Shown one piece after another: positions 54,715 to 64,000 of a stretch of 64,000 bases of DNA. The DNA comes from an uncultured bacterium (lineage in GTDB: Bacteria; Cyanobacteriota; Vampirovibrionia; Gastranaerophilales; Gastranaerophilaceae): positions 1-64,000 of the forward strand of contig CASFPS010000004.1 in assembly GCA_949296355.1 (NCBI GenBank). The letters run 5' to 3'. The position numbers were made by a program, and so were the translations under genes. Below the pieces are notes generated by a model. It saw only the letters and a list, made by a program, of their open reading frames with translations, searched no databases and was not told the DNA's origin. Position 1 is the first letter of the stretch; every line of letters starts with the position of its first letter.

Positions 54715-57700
54715 CTAGTTTGAACTATTACTATCATCAGTGCCTAATTCCGGAGCGCCGAACATTCCTTCGATTTCCTCCAGAATTGCGGCAGGTTTTC
54801 TTGCCTGATTACGCTGTGCAGCACGCTTTTGAGCTTCTCTGTCGCGTTCTTCACTTGCGTAAGTCAAATGATGGAAACCTGTACCTGCAGGTATTAAACG
54901 ACCGATAATAACGTTTTCTTTCAAACCTCTTAACAGGTCTTTTTTACCTTCTACAGCTGCTTCTGTCAGAATTCTTGTAGTTTCCTGGAATGAAGCGGCT
55001 GAGATGAAGCTTTCAGTATTCAAAGATGCCTTTGTTATACCGAGAAGCATATATTCGCAGGTTGCTTCCTGACCTTCATGTTCTCTTACAGCTTTGTTTT
55101 CGTTTTCAAATACCTGAACTTCAACAAGCTCGCCCGGTAAGAGATTTGTATCACCTGAATCAATTACTCTTACTTTCTTTGTCATCTGACGTACGATAAT
55201 TTCAATGTGTTTATCGGCAATTTCAACACCTTGTGAGCGGTAAACACGCTGAACTTCGTCTACCAGATACTGCTGAGCTTCTTCAGGACCGCAAAGTCTG
55301 ATAACATCGTGCGGATTCAAAGGACCGCTTGTTAAAGGCTGACCTTTTTTGATTTTTTGCTTATTCTGAACAACAATACTTGCATCAATTGCAAATTTGA
55401 TTTCAGTTCTGCTTCCGCCTTCTGTTACGAGGAACAATCTCGGAACTTCATCTTCAATTTCAATTTCAGCAACACCGTCTGTTTCAGCTAAAATAGCACA
55501 ATCTTTTGGTTTTCTTGCTTCAAGAAGTTCTTCAACTCTCGGCAAACCTTGAACGATATCGCCTGTTTTTTCTCTTTCAAATACGAGAGTTGCAAGCATA
55601 TCACCTCTGAGTACCAGAGAGCCTTCTTCAACCTGCAACATTGTACCTGGGCTGATTAAGTACGGACGACCGTTTCTGATAGTTACTGATTTTGAAGTTA
55701 CATCAATAATCTTACCTGAAACTGTTGCAACTTCGCCTGATTCAGCAAGCAGAGAATCAAGTTTAATAAAGTCGCCTTTCTTAACAGACGGTTTTGATTT
55801 AGTATTGATTACTGTTTCAAAATTTTCGCAGTTCAAAAGTAATCTTCTTGACTCGCTTACATCACCCTTGATTGATGCAACACCGTCATTCAAAGCCAGA
55901 ACTTCCGTCTTAGCAATAGGTGTTTTAGGATCAATTACCTGACCATTATCAACAAGGAGTTCTGTTTGAAGCGAACTGTTAAGCTTAGAATTGCCTTCCA
56001 ATTCTCTTCTTACAATCAATGTTTCTAATACAACAATCTTTAACTCGCCTTTTTCGTCTAATTCTACAAGACCTTTAAGGTGAGATAAGTATCCTTGCAT
56101 TTGAAGAACTAAACTTGTTCTTGTTAGAGTTGCACCATCAAGGTTTCTTACTCTTGCACCGTCTTTGTACTGTAATTGCGTTACAGGAACAATGTTGATA
56201 AGTTCATCTGTTGTATTAAATTTGATAGAAACATCTCTCTGGTCTATGAACATCGGCTGAACCGGTCTTACAAGAATCTGGATTGGTTTATCCTCCAAAG
56301 ATTCTTCCTCTAAAGCAGATGTATCGATTTCTTCATCAAGATCATCAATATCAAGATCATCAAAATCCATTTCCATTATTGTGACAATAGAAGTTTCATT
56401 AGCCTTAATACCTTTAGCAATAGTTGTACCGGCTTCTACAACAGAGCCTTCTTCAACTTTAAGTTCTGAAACACTTGATAAAGTATGAACTTCACCAGGT
56501 CTGATTGTTACTTCGTGGATAACTTCATTAAATTCCTTGAATTCAACAATACCGTCGATGTGGCAGTATACGTCTTTTACAACTTCTGTACCTGCTGTAA
56601 CAAAAGTTCCGTTATCTACCATCTTCAATGAAGAGTCTTTATTAATCTGGTGAACTTCTTCCGGAACAAATACAATGTTACCAGGTTTTGTAACGATTTG
56701 ATTTTCATCAACTTCTACATCAACGTATTTGATTTCACCTGATGAAGATACTGAGCACTCGTCATCAACAAGTTCAGCAATAATCATACCGTTTTCAACA
56801 GTTGTATCAATCGGAGCTTTAACGATATATTTTTCACCGGTCTTCTTAACTGTCCACAATTGTTCTTTCTTAGTTTGTTCAAAAGATGCGTTTGCAGGAG
56901 TTAATGAAGCAATTACAATAGTAATTTCCTTACCTTGAACAATTTTATTGATTTTGTTCTTTCCGGATTTTACGGCTTCTACTACTAAATCTTCTGAATA
57001 ACGGACTTCTCCCCCGTGTTCTGAAATCATAATAGTTTCAGCTAATTTATCACCTGCTTTAACTTTCTGCTCGTCAGATACAAGAACCTTAGAACCGCCA
57101 GGAAGGTTATAAACATCACCACCTATAATCCATACAATACCGTTTTTGTTAGCGGTTCTTGAAATATTACCCTGTCTGTCTTTCTTTTCATCTGCAACAA
57201 AGTCTTCAAATAATACCATACCTGACATATCAGCATTAATATCTTTTGTAGCTTTTTCTGTCAGACGACCCGAATCATTAGCTGATGGTCTGAATTCTGC
57301 AAGTTTAAAGTTCTTTTCAACTTTCATACCGTCTTCAAAGAATACTGTTGCGCCGGCAGGAATATGATATTTTGTTGATTTTTTAGCACCTTTTACTTCA
57401 ATATCGGCTTCATAAATAGAAACTCTTACAACATCACCGTGACGGGTTCTGAGTTCTCTTGTTTTGAGCTTAGATTCAACAGTACCGGCTTCTGTTGCGT
57501 GAATTTCTTTTGTAGCTTCTTTAACACCTACAGCACCGCCTGTGTGGAAGGTTCTCATTGTAAGCTGTGTACCTGGTTCACCGATTGACTGAGCTGCAAT
57601 AATACCGATAGCTTCACCAACATCAACAAGTTTCTGGGTAGTCATTGCCCAGCCGTAGCACTTCTGGCAAACACCATATTCAAGACCGCAGGTTAAACCT

Positions 57701-58578
57701 GAACGAACTTTCAATTCCTGAAGGTTCAAGTGCGCAATCTTTTTAATATCTTTTCTGTCCATTGTAGTATTTTTAGCTACTAACAATGTTGTGCCGTCTT
57801 CATCGTAAATATCCTGAGCAACGGTTCTGCCTAACAATCTGTCAATCAACGGAACAATAACATTGTCACCGTCACAAATCGGCTTCATATTAATGCACTT
57901 GTCAGTACCGCAGTCTTTGTCTCTTATAATTACATCCTGAGCTACGTCAACAAGACGTCTTGTTAAGTAACCTGAGTCAGCAGTCTTAAGAGCTGTATCT
58001 ACCAGACCTTTACGTGCACCGTATGATGAAATGATGTATTCAGTCACTGACAAACCTTCTTTGAAGTTAGAAGTAATCGGCATGTCAACGATTTGTCCCT
58101 GTGCGTCAGCCATCAAGCCTCTCATACCAACCAACTGAGATACCTGAGATAAGTTACCTCTTGCACCTGAGAATGCCATCATATATACCGGGTTCAATTT
58201 ATCGAAGTTTTCAACAACCTGCTCTGTTAATCTTGCGGTTGTTTCAGACCAGGTGTCAATAACCTTGGTATATCTTTCAACTTCTGTGATTTCACCTTTT
58301 AAGTATCTGTTTGTAGATTTTTCAATTTCAGCTTCAGCTTCTTTTAGCAATTCCTTCTTTGATTCAGGAACTGTAAGGTCAGCAATAGAAATTGTTACAC
58401 CTGATTTTGTTGCATATTTATAACCCAAATTCTTAAGTGTGTCTGCAAGTTCTGCAGTTTTAGCACCGCCGAATTCAAGATAAATCTGAGCAAGCAACTT
58501 ATTCAAGCCCTTTTTGTCCATTTGTTTGTTAATGAACTCAAGAGTGTGAGTTTTTGCATGTGTATAAGTATTTTCCAT
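54715..58578 (-). CDS. rpoC2: RNA polymerase subunit beta'' (RpoC2)
   Basis: C-terminal half of the split beta' subunit, 1287 residues. The start ([20 protein letters not shown]) matches the point where E. coli beta' continues after the active-site domain, the same split as in cyanobacteria. The secondary channel/bridge region ([20 protein letters not shown]), zinc ligands ([13 protein letters not shown]) and trigger-loop start ([16 protein letters not shown], about 330-347) are intact. A large insertion of about 650 residues (about 350-1000) separates it from [20 protein letters not shown], a size and place that fits cyanobacterial SI3; it is rich in beta motifs and carries an acidic stretch. 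GAGGAA precedes the ATG; 45 bases after rpoC1. Confidence 0.96.
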   Translation of the reverse strand: MENTYTHAKTHTLEFINKQMDKKGLNKLLAQIYLEFGGAKTAELADTLKNLGYKYATKSGVTISIADLTVPESKKELLKEAEAEIEKSTNRYLKGEITEVERYTKVIDTWSETTARLTEQVVENFDKLNPVYMMAFSGARGNLSQVSQLVGMRGLMADAQGQIVDMPITSNFKEGLSVTEYIISSYGARKGLVDTALKTADSGYLTRRLVDVAQDVIIRDKDCGTDKCINMKPICDGDNVIVPLIDRLLGRTVAQDIYDEDGTTLLVAKNTTMDRKDIKKIAHLNLQELKVRSGLTCGLEYGVCQKCYGWAMTTQKLVDVGEAIGIIAAQSIGEPGTQLTMRTFHTGGAVGVKEATKEIHATEAGTVESKLKTRELRTRHGDVVRVSIYEADIEVKGAKKSTKYHIPAGATVFFEDGMKVEKNFKLAEFRPSANDSGRLTEKATKDINADMSGMVLFEDFVADEKKDRQGNISRTANKNGIVWIIGGDVYNLPGGSKVLVSDEQKVKAGDKLAETIMISEHGGEVRYSEDLVVEAVKSGKNKINKIVQGKEITIVIASLTPANASFEQTKKEQLWTVKKTGEKYIVKAPIDTTVENGMIIAELVDDECSVSSSGEIKYVDVEVDENQIVTKPGNIVFVPEEVHQINKDSSLKMVDNGTFVTAGTEVVKDVYCHIDGIVEFKEFNEVIHEVTIRPGEVHTLSSVSELKVEEGSVVEAGTTIAKGIKANETSIVTIMEMDFDDLDIDDLDEEIDTSALEEESLEDKPIQILVRPVQPMFIDQRDVSIKFNTTDELINIVPVTQLQYKDGARVRNLDGATLTRTSLVLQMQGYLSHLKGLVELDEKGELKIVVLETLIVRRELEGNSKLNSSLQTELLVDNGQVIDPKTPIAKTEVLALNDGVASIKGDVSESRRLLLNCENFETVINTKSKPSVKKGDFIKLDSLLAESGEVATVSGKIIDVTSKSVTIRNGRPYLISPGTMLQVEEGSLVLRGDMLATLVFEREKTGDIVQGLPRVEELLEARKPKDCAILAETDGVAEIEIEDEVPRLFLVTEGGSRTEIKFAIDASIVVQNKQKIKKGQPLTSGPLNPHDVIRLCGPEEAQQYLVDEVQRVYRSQGVEIADKHIEIIVRQMTKKVRVIDSGDTNLLPGELVEVQVFENENKAVREHEGQEATCEYMLLGITKASLNTESFISAASFQETTRILTEAAVEGKKDLLRGLKENVIIGRLIPAGTGFHHLTYASEERDREAQKRAAQRNQARKPAAILEEIEGMFGAPELGTDDSNSSN

Positions 58579-58623
58579 ATTTATATATTCCTCAATTTCT
58601 CTATTATTTTTTAAATAATTTGA

Positions 58624-60333
58624 TTAAGCTAATGCTTTTCTTACGGCTTCATTGAATATAATTCTACCAACAGTAGTTTCTATTCTCTTACCTTTTTCAT
58701 CACGTACCACAATCTTGTCGTGAAGAGAAATTACCTTAGCTTCCAATGCAGCAATTGCGTCATCAAAGCTGTAGAAGTAACCTTTCACTTCTTGTTCCGG
58801 ATTCTTCAATATTGTTAAATAGTAAAGTCCGAGAACCATATCTTGTGAGTGTGTAATAATCGGTTTGCCGTTTGCCGGAGCCAATATATTATTGGTTGCA
58901 AGCATAAGCATTCTTGCCTCGGTTTGAGCTTCAATTGAAAGCGGAACGTGAACAGCCATTTGGTCACCGTCGAAGTCAGCGTTGAATGCTGTACATACCA
59001 ATGGGTGAAGCTGAATTGCACGACCTTCAACCAATTTAGGTTCAAATGCCTGAATACCTAATCTGTGAAGGGTCGGAGCACGGTTCAATAATACCGGATG
59101 TCCGTCAATGATTTCTTCTAAGATATCCCAGACTTTTGCGTCTGATCTTTCAATCATTTTCTTGGCAGATTTGATATTTTGAACAAATCCTCTTTCAATT
59201 AATTTATTAACAACAAAAGGCTTGAATAATTCGATAGCCATTTCTTTTGGCAGACCGCACTGGTTAAGCTTCAACGAAGGACCGACTACGATTACAGAAC
59301 GACCTGAGTAGTCAACACGTTTACCTAACAAGTTTTGACGGAAACGACCCTGTTTACCTTCAATAATGTTAGATAATGATTTCAGCGCTCTGTTATTTGG
59401 TCCGACAACGGTTCTTCCGCGTCTGCCGTTATCAATAAGAGCATCAACAGCTTCCTGTAACATACGTTTTTCGTTTCTTACGATAATTTCAGGAGCACCC
59501 ATTTCCAGTAATCTCTGTAAACGGTTGTTTCTGTTAATTACTCTTCTGTACAAGTCGTTTAAATCAGATGTAGCAAATCTTCCGCCGTCCAGCTGAACCA
59601 TAGGTCTTAAATCCGGAGGTGTAACAGGAAGTACATCCATAATCATCCATGTTGGCTCAGTTTCAGAAGAAATTAAAGAATCAAGCAATCTTAATCTCTT
59701 GATTAATTTGCCTTTTCTCTGAACAGAGGTTACATGACCAGCCAGTTCTGTTCTGATTTCATCAGCAAGTTCGTGAATATTTATTTCACCAAGTAGTTTC
59801 TTAATTGCTTCTGCACCGATTCCGACTTCAAGTTTGGATTCTTCATTTTCCATCATAAAGTCTTCATATTCTTCTTCCGAAAGAAGCTGTAATTTCTTGA
59901 ACGGGCTGTCTGCAGGATCAATTACAACATAGTTATTAAAGTAAATAACCTGTTCCAAGTCCTTCAATGTCATATCAAGAAGCAGACCCAAATAAGACGG
60001 AATACCTTTCAAGAACCAGATGTGAGATACAGGAGCTGCAAGCTTGATGTGTCCCATTCTGTGACGTCTTACTTTTGAATCAGTAACTTCTACACCGCAT
60101 CTTTCGCAGATAATACCTTTATGACGAACTCTTTTGTACTTTCCGCAATAGCATTCCCAGTCCTTTGTAGGTCCAAAGATTCTTTCGCAGAAAAGACCGT
60201 CACGTTCAGGTTTTAAAGTTCTGTAGTTAATTGTTTCAGGTTTTGTAACCTCGCCGTAAGACCACTTCAAAATCCTTTCAGGTGAAGCGATACTTATGCG
60301 TATATAATCAAAATAATCAATACTTGTAGACAA
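58624..60333 (-). CDS. rpoC1: RNA polymerase subunit gamma (RpoC1)
   Basis: N-terminal half of beta', 569 residues. The zinc ribbon [20 protein letters not shown] (about 60-79), [34 protein letters not shown] and the catalytic Mg loop [16 protein letters not shown] (about 448-463) are present. It ends shortly after [20 protein letters not shown], as cyanobacterial RpoC1 does. Start is TTG with AAGGAG at a good distance, since this frame starts [14 protein letters not shown]. Its ribosome-binding site overlaps the rpoB stop. Confidence 0.97.
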   Translation of the reverse strand: MSTSIDYFDYIRISIASPERILKWSYGEVTKPETINYRTLKPERDGLFCERIFGPTKDWECYCGKYKRVRHKGIICERCGVEVTDSKVRRHRMGHIKLAAPVSHIWFLKGIPSYLGLLLDMTLKDLEQVIYFNNYVVIDPADSPFKKLQLLSEEEYEDFMMENEESKLEVGIGAEAIKKLLGEINIHELADEIRTELAGHVTSVQRKGKLIKRLRLLDSLISSETEPTWMIMDVLPVTPPDLRPMVQLDGGRFATSDLNDLYRRVINRNNRLQRLLEMGAPEIIVRNEKRMLQEAVDALIDNGRRGRTVVGPNNRALKSLSNIIEGKQGRFRQNLLGKRVDYSGRSVIVVGPSLKLNQCGLPKEMAIELFKPFVVNKLIERGFVQNIKSAKKMIERSDAKVWDILEEIIDGHPVLLNRAPTLHRLGIQAFEPKLVEGRAIQLHPLVCTAFNADFDGDQMAVHVPLSIEAQTEARMLMLATNNILAPANGKPIITHSQDMVLGLYYLTILKNPEQEVKGYFYSFDDAIAALEAKVISLHDKIVVRDEKGKRIETTVGRIIFNEAVRKALA

Positions 60334-60345
60334 TTTTCTATCTCC

Positions 60346-63300
60346 TTATATTTCACCGAGTGTAGCTGATGTATCAAAGAAGTTAATATTTAACAACTCT
60401 GAATCAATGTCCGATAAAGTTCTCTTTGGAGCAGCTTTTCTCAAATCGTCCATATCAGACATCAAGTCAACTTCTACACCGTTTTTCTTAGCTACTGTAA
60501 TATCTAAACCGATACTTTGCAATTCTCTTACAAGTACCTTAAATGATTCAGGAATACCAGGTCTAGGAATATTGTCACCCTTAACGATTGCTTCATAAGC
60601 TCTGTTACGTCCGTTAACATCATCTGATTTGATTGTTAACATTTCTTGCAGAGTATAAGCTGCACCGTAAGCTTCCAATGCCCAAACTTCCATTTCACCG
60701 AATCTTTGACCGCCGAACTGTGCCTTACCGCCTAACGGCTGTTGTGTTACTAATGAGTAAGGACCTGTTGAACGTGCGTGAATCTTATCATCAACAAGGT
60801 GGACAAGTTTCAGGATATAAGATAAGCCGACTGCAATCGGTTCATCAAACGGCTCGCCTGTTCTTCCGTCAATCAGATAAACTTTACCGTCTTCTCTTAC
60901 CCAATCGCATCCTGATTCTTTGATACCTCTTAGAAGTTCTGCCTTTGTTGCAATTTCAGACTGGTTGTCGCCGTATCTTTCGTCAAAAGACGGAGCTTCA
61001 TAGTGTTCACCGGTTAAGTATGCTGCCAAACCTAACAAGCATTCATAAGTTTGACCAACGTTCATACGGGAAGGAACACCAAGAGGGTTTAATACGATAT
61101 CTACCGGAGTACCATCAGGCAGGAACGGCATGTCTTCTTTAGGAAGTATTCTTGAAACAATACCTTTGTTTCCATGACGTCCTGAAAGTTTATCACCAAC
61201 AGAAACCTTACGTTTTTGAGCAATATAAACTCTGATTACTGTATTTGCTCCAGGCGGCAATTCGTCACCTTTTTCTCTGTCGAATACTTTAACGTCAAGA
61301 ACTCTTCCGCCTTCACCATGAGGAACTCTTAAAGAATTATCTTTAACATCTCTAGCCTTTTCAGCAAAGATTGCTCTTAAAAGCTTTTCTTCCGGCGGAT
61401 GTTCTGATTCACCTTTCGGAGTAACTTTACCGACAAGGATATCGTCAGCGTAAACTCTTGCACCGATACGAACAATACCGCGTTCGTCTAAGTGTCTCAA
61501 AGCTTCCTCTGAAACGTTCGGAATTTCTCTTGTGATTTCTTCCGGACCGAGTTTTGTCTGTCTTGCATCTATTTCCAATTTTTCAATGTGAACAGATGTA
61601 AATATATCATCATGTACGCATCTTTCGGAAAGAAGGATAGCATCTTCGAAGTTATATCCTTCCCAAGGCATATATGCAACCAGAATGTTTTTACCGATTG
61701 AAAGCTCTCCGCAGCTTGTAGAAGCACCGTCTGCAATTACATCGCCCGCATGAACCTTATCACCTTCGTGAACAATCGGTTTCTGGTTAATACATGTATC
61801 CTGGTTAGAACGTACATATTTCATTAATGTATGTAAGTGCTGCTTGCCGTGAACATCTCTGATAATGATTTCTTCACCGACAACTCTTTCTACAACACCG
61901 TCAACTTTAGCGCAAACTACCATACCTGAGTCTTTTGCGACTCTTCTTTCCATACCGGTACCTACAACTGGTCTTTCCGTAATAAGAAGAGGTACTGATT
62001 GACGCTGCATGTTTGAACCCATCAAAGCTCGGTTAGCATCGTCGTGTTCAATGAACGGAATCATAGAAGTTGCAACAGAGATAATCTGGATAGGGCAAAC
62101 ACCCATATAGTCAACTTTTGAAGATTCGCACATGATAAATTCCGATCTGTAACGAACAGGAATTTGTGATGCTTTAAATGTTTTATCCGGATTCAACTGA
62201 ACGTCTGCCGGAGCGCATCTGTAGTTTTCATCTTCATCTGCTGTCATATATACAACTTCGTCAGTTACTTTGCCGTCTTTTACAACAAAGAACGGAGATT
62301 CAATAAAGCCGTATTCATTAACTCTTGCGTGAGTTGCAAGTGAACCTATCAAACCAGCGTTCGGACCTTCCGGAGTTTCGATAGGACAAATACGTCCGTA
62401 GTGGGAAGGGTGAATATCACGAACCGCAAAACCGGCTCTTTCTCTCTGCAAACCGCCGGGTCCTAATGCTGAAATACGTCTCTTGTGGGTTAATTCAGCA
62501 AGCGGGTTAATCTGGTCCATGAACTGTGATAACTGAGAAGAACCGAAGAATTCTTTCAATGAAGCAACTAACGGTTTTGTATTCAACAAGTTCAACGGAG
62601 TTAATGTTTCAGAATCCTGAAGGGTCATTCTTTCTTTAACAATTCTTTCAATTCTTGATAAACCAACTCTGAACTGGTTTTGAAGAAGTTCGCCTACTGA
62701 ACGGATTCTTCTGTTTCCTAAGTGGTCAATATCATCTAAAGAACCTTCGTCATAAGTCAGATTAATCAAGTATTCAATAGATGCTACAATATCCTGAACA
62801 GTAAGAGTTCTCTGGTTTTTAGAGATATTCAGGTTTAATTTCTTATTCAATTTATAACGACCTACACGACCGATATCGTATTTCTTTTCATCAAAGAATC
62901 TTGATTCAAGAATCTGACGTCCGCCTTGAGCAGAAGCCGGATCTCCCGGTCTTAATTTCTTGTATAAGTCGATTAAAGCATCATCTGTAGTTTCAGTAGT
63001 ATCTTTATCCAATGTTTTCTTCAAGAATTCAAAGTGAGTGAACAAAGATTCCATCTCTGATACTGTAATACCCATTGCCTTCAACAGAGTTGTAGCAAGG
63101 ATTTTTCTGTTTTTATCAATCTTAACGTAAATAATATCGTTAGAATCCGTTTCAATCTTTAACCATGCCCCGCGGTTAGGAATCATTGTAGCGTTATAAA
63201 GTCTCTTACCTGTAGGAGAGATTTCTCTCTTGAAGTAAACGCCAGGGGAACGGACAATTTGCGAAACGATAACACGTTCTGCACCGTTAACGATAAATGT

Positions 63301-63660
63301 ACCTTTATCAGTCATTGTAGGAATATCACCGATATAGACTTCCTGTTCTTTGATTTCACCGCTGTCACGGTTAACAAGTCTTACCATTACACGAAGCTGT
63401 TTTGCATAAGTTGCATCGTGAATGCGGGCTTCTTCAACCGTATATTTTGCATTATCAAACGTGTAGTTAGGAAGGAAGTGGAGTTCTAATCTGCCTGTGT
63501 AATCTTTTACAGGAGAAAAAGCCAATAACTCTTCTTTTAAACCTTCTTTTAAAAACCATTCAAATGATTTTTTCTGCACGTCAATTAAATCCGGTAAATC
63601 ATCCAAACGAGTATTAGGTATACCCATTGGAGTTACTCTTTTTGCATATTCTGTCGACAT
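60346..63660 (-). CDS. rpoB: RNA polymerase subunit beta
   Basis: 1104 residues, the length typical of cyanobacteria and actinobacteria rather than E. coli. The rifampicin region ([20 protein letters not shown]), [20 protein letters not shown]-like [18 protein letters not shown], the Gly-rich SGRHGNKG, and the C-terminal [20 protein letters not shown] segment are intact. GAGGTG precedes the ATG. First visible gene of the rpoB-rpoC1-rpoC2 unit; ribosomal proteins normally upstream are beyond the window end. Confidence 0.98.
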   Translation of the reverse strand: MSTEYAKRVTPMGIPNTRLDDLPDLIDVQKKSFEWFLKEGLKEELLAFSPVKDYTGRLELHFLPNYTFDNAKYTVEEARIHDATYAKQLRVMVRLVNRDSGEIKEQEVYIGDIPTMTDKGTFIVNGAERVIVSQIVRSPGVYFKREISPTGKRLYNATMIPNRGAWLKIETDSNDIIYVKIDKNRKILATTLLKAMGITVSEMESLFTHFEFLKKTLDKDTTETTDDALIDLYKKLRPGDPASAQGGRQILESRFFDEKKYDIGRVGRYKLNKKLNLNISKNQRTLTVQDIVASIEYLINLTYDEGSLDDIDHLGNRRIRSVGELLQNQFRVGLSRIERIVKERMTLQDSETLTPLNLLNTKPLVASLKEFFGSSQLSQFMDQINPLAELTHKRRISALGPGGLQRERAGFAVRDIHPSHYGRICPIETPEGPNAGLIGSLATHARVNEYGFIESPFFVVKDGKVTDEVVYMTADEDENYRCAPADVQLNPDKTFKASQIPVRYRSEFIMCESSKVDYMGVCPIQIISVATSMIPFIEHDDANRALMGSNMQRQSVPLLITERPVVGTGMERRVAKDSGMVVCAKVDGVVERVVGEEIIIRDVHGKQHLHTLMKYVRSNQDTCINQKPIVHEGDKVHAGDVIADGASTSCGELSIGKNILVAYMPWEGYNFEDAILLSERCVHDDIFTSVHIEKLEIDARQTKLGPEEITREIPNVSEEALRHLDERGIVRIGARVYADDILVGKVTPKGESEHPPEEKLLRAIFAEKARDVKDNSLRVPHGEGGRVLDVKVFDREKGDELPPGANTVIRVYIAQKRKVSVGDKLSGRHGNKGIVSRILPKEDMPFLPDGTPVDIVLNPLGVPSRMNVGQTYECLLGLAAYLTGEHYEAPSFDERYGDNQSEIATKAELLRGIKESGCDWVREDGKVYLIDGRTGEPFDEPIAVGLSYILKLVHLVDDKIHARSTGPYSLVTQQPLGGKAQFGGQRFGEMEVWALEAYGAAYTLQEMLTIKSDDVNGRNRAYEAIVKGDNIPRPGIPESFKVLVRELQSIGLDITVAKKNGVEVDLMSDMDDLRKAAPKRTLSDIDSELLNINFFDTSATLGEI

Positions 63661-64000
63661 TAATTCACCTCATCTATTCTAATGATGTACTATATAAAAA
63701 ATTTATTATTTTTGTTCTACTTTTATTTCGGACATAATTATCCCATATACAGCATGTTATCTTATCGTACAACATCAAAATGACGAGTCAAGTTAATAAG
63801 GGTATAATGCACAATTTTTCAAGTGGTTTGTTTACAAAAATTTACAAAGAAGTAAATTTGAAGGCGAATAATTGCCAGATTTCTGCGAATAAAAAATCTT
63901 TTCTTTGTACGAACAAACCAGCTCAAATATGGTAGTATAACTTAAAATATCGTATAAAATTGCTATCATAATTGCATTAGGTCGATTACTTGCGTATAGT
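63661..64000. promoter_or_regulatory. Region upstream of rpoB with a possible promoter
   Basis: No gene is visible in the last 340 bases. On the minus strand TTGACT (63791-63786), 16 bases and TACGAT (63769-63764) form a promoter-like pair about 100 bases before the rpoB ATG. The stretch is AT-rich. If rplL lies further out, this promoter would let rpoBC be expressed on its own. Confidence 0.4.

Overview
The window is AT-rich chromosomal DNA that looks like a flagellated, non-photosynthetic relative of cyanobacteria (Vampirovibrionia/'Melainabacteria', probably the Gastranaerophilales type). The main reasons are: rpoC is split into rpoC1 and rpoC2 at the cyanobacterial position, and rpoC2 carries a very large insertion after the trigger-loop start, like cyanobacterial SI3; there is a DUF3326 gene of the cyanobacterial/plastid type; flagellin and FliD genes occur with no photosynthesis gene; and a heptose kinase with envelope genes suggests a diderm cell. 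This placement is inference from gene content, not from a tree.

Layout. 0-5 kb: two flagellin paralogues flank lepB and a polyprenyl synthetase; the second flagellin has a long, structured 5' leader. 5-10.7 kb: a D-2-hydroxyacid dehydrogenase, ruvB, a YibE/F membrane protein and small unknown genes. 10.8-16.5 kb: a YhcH/YiaL-type protein, the operon rpiB-rsfS-TPR-membrane protein, a calpain-like cysteine protease candidate, and a soluble histidine kinase with a TPR membrane protein. 16.6-24.7 kb: a SNF2 helicase, gpmI, a TPR protein, dnaA, tRNA-Cys and rpsU (57 codons). 25-32.2 kb: one gene of 2392 codons, a giant FliD filament cap built from repeated flagellin-IN-like modules with a GLUG/beta-helix block inserted. 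32.2-43 kb: repeat-rich spacers, lineage-type unknown proteins, ispD-thiL, lysS and rimP-nusA. 43-54.6 kb: ligA, an O-antigen ligase/polymerase-like protein, a DUF4330-like protein, a heptose-7-P kinase, a CNNM/HlyC-type membrane protein, DUF3326 and tig. 54.7-63.7 kb: rpoB-rpoC1-rpoC2, ending in a strong terminator.

Working together: rpoBC, nusA-rimP, rsfS, rpsU, lysS and tig form the transcription/translation core; dnaA, ligA, ruvB and the SNF2 protein handle DNA; ispD, the polyprenyl synthetase, the heptose kinase and the O-antigen ligase-like protein feed the envelope; two flagellins and the giant cap build the filament. The gene-poor spacers are filled with short palindromic repeats of several families. 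One of them, a roughly 48-bp unit beginning GGGGTAAA, sits inside copies of two other repeat families and also forms a 52-bp tandem array, which suggests a tiny nested mobile sequence.

Most novel-looking items: the giant GLUG-bearing FliD, the nested GGGGTAAA repeat, the branched leader RNA before the second flagellin, the calpain-like protease, and cysteine-containing flagellins.
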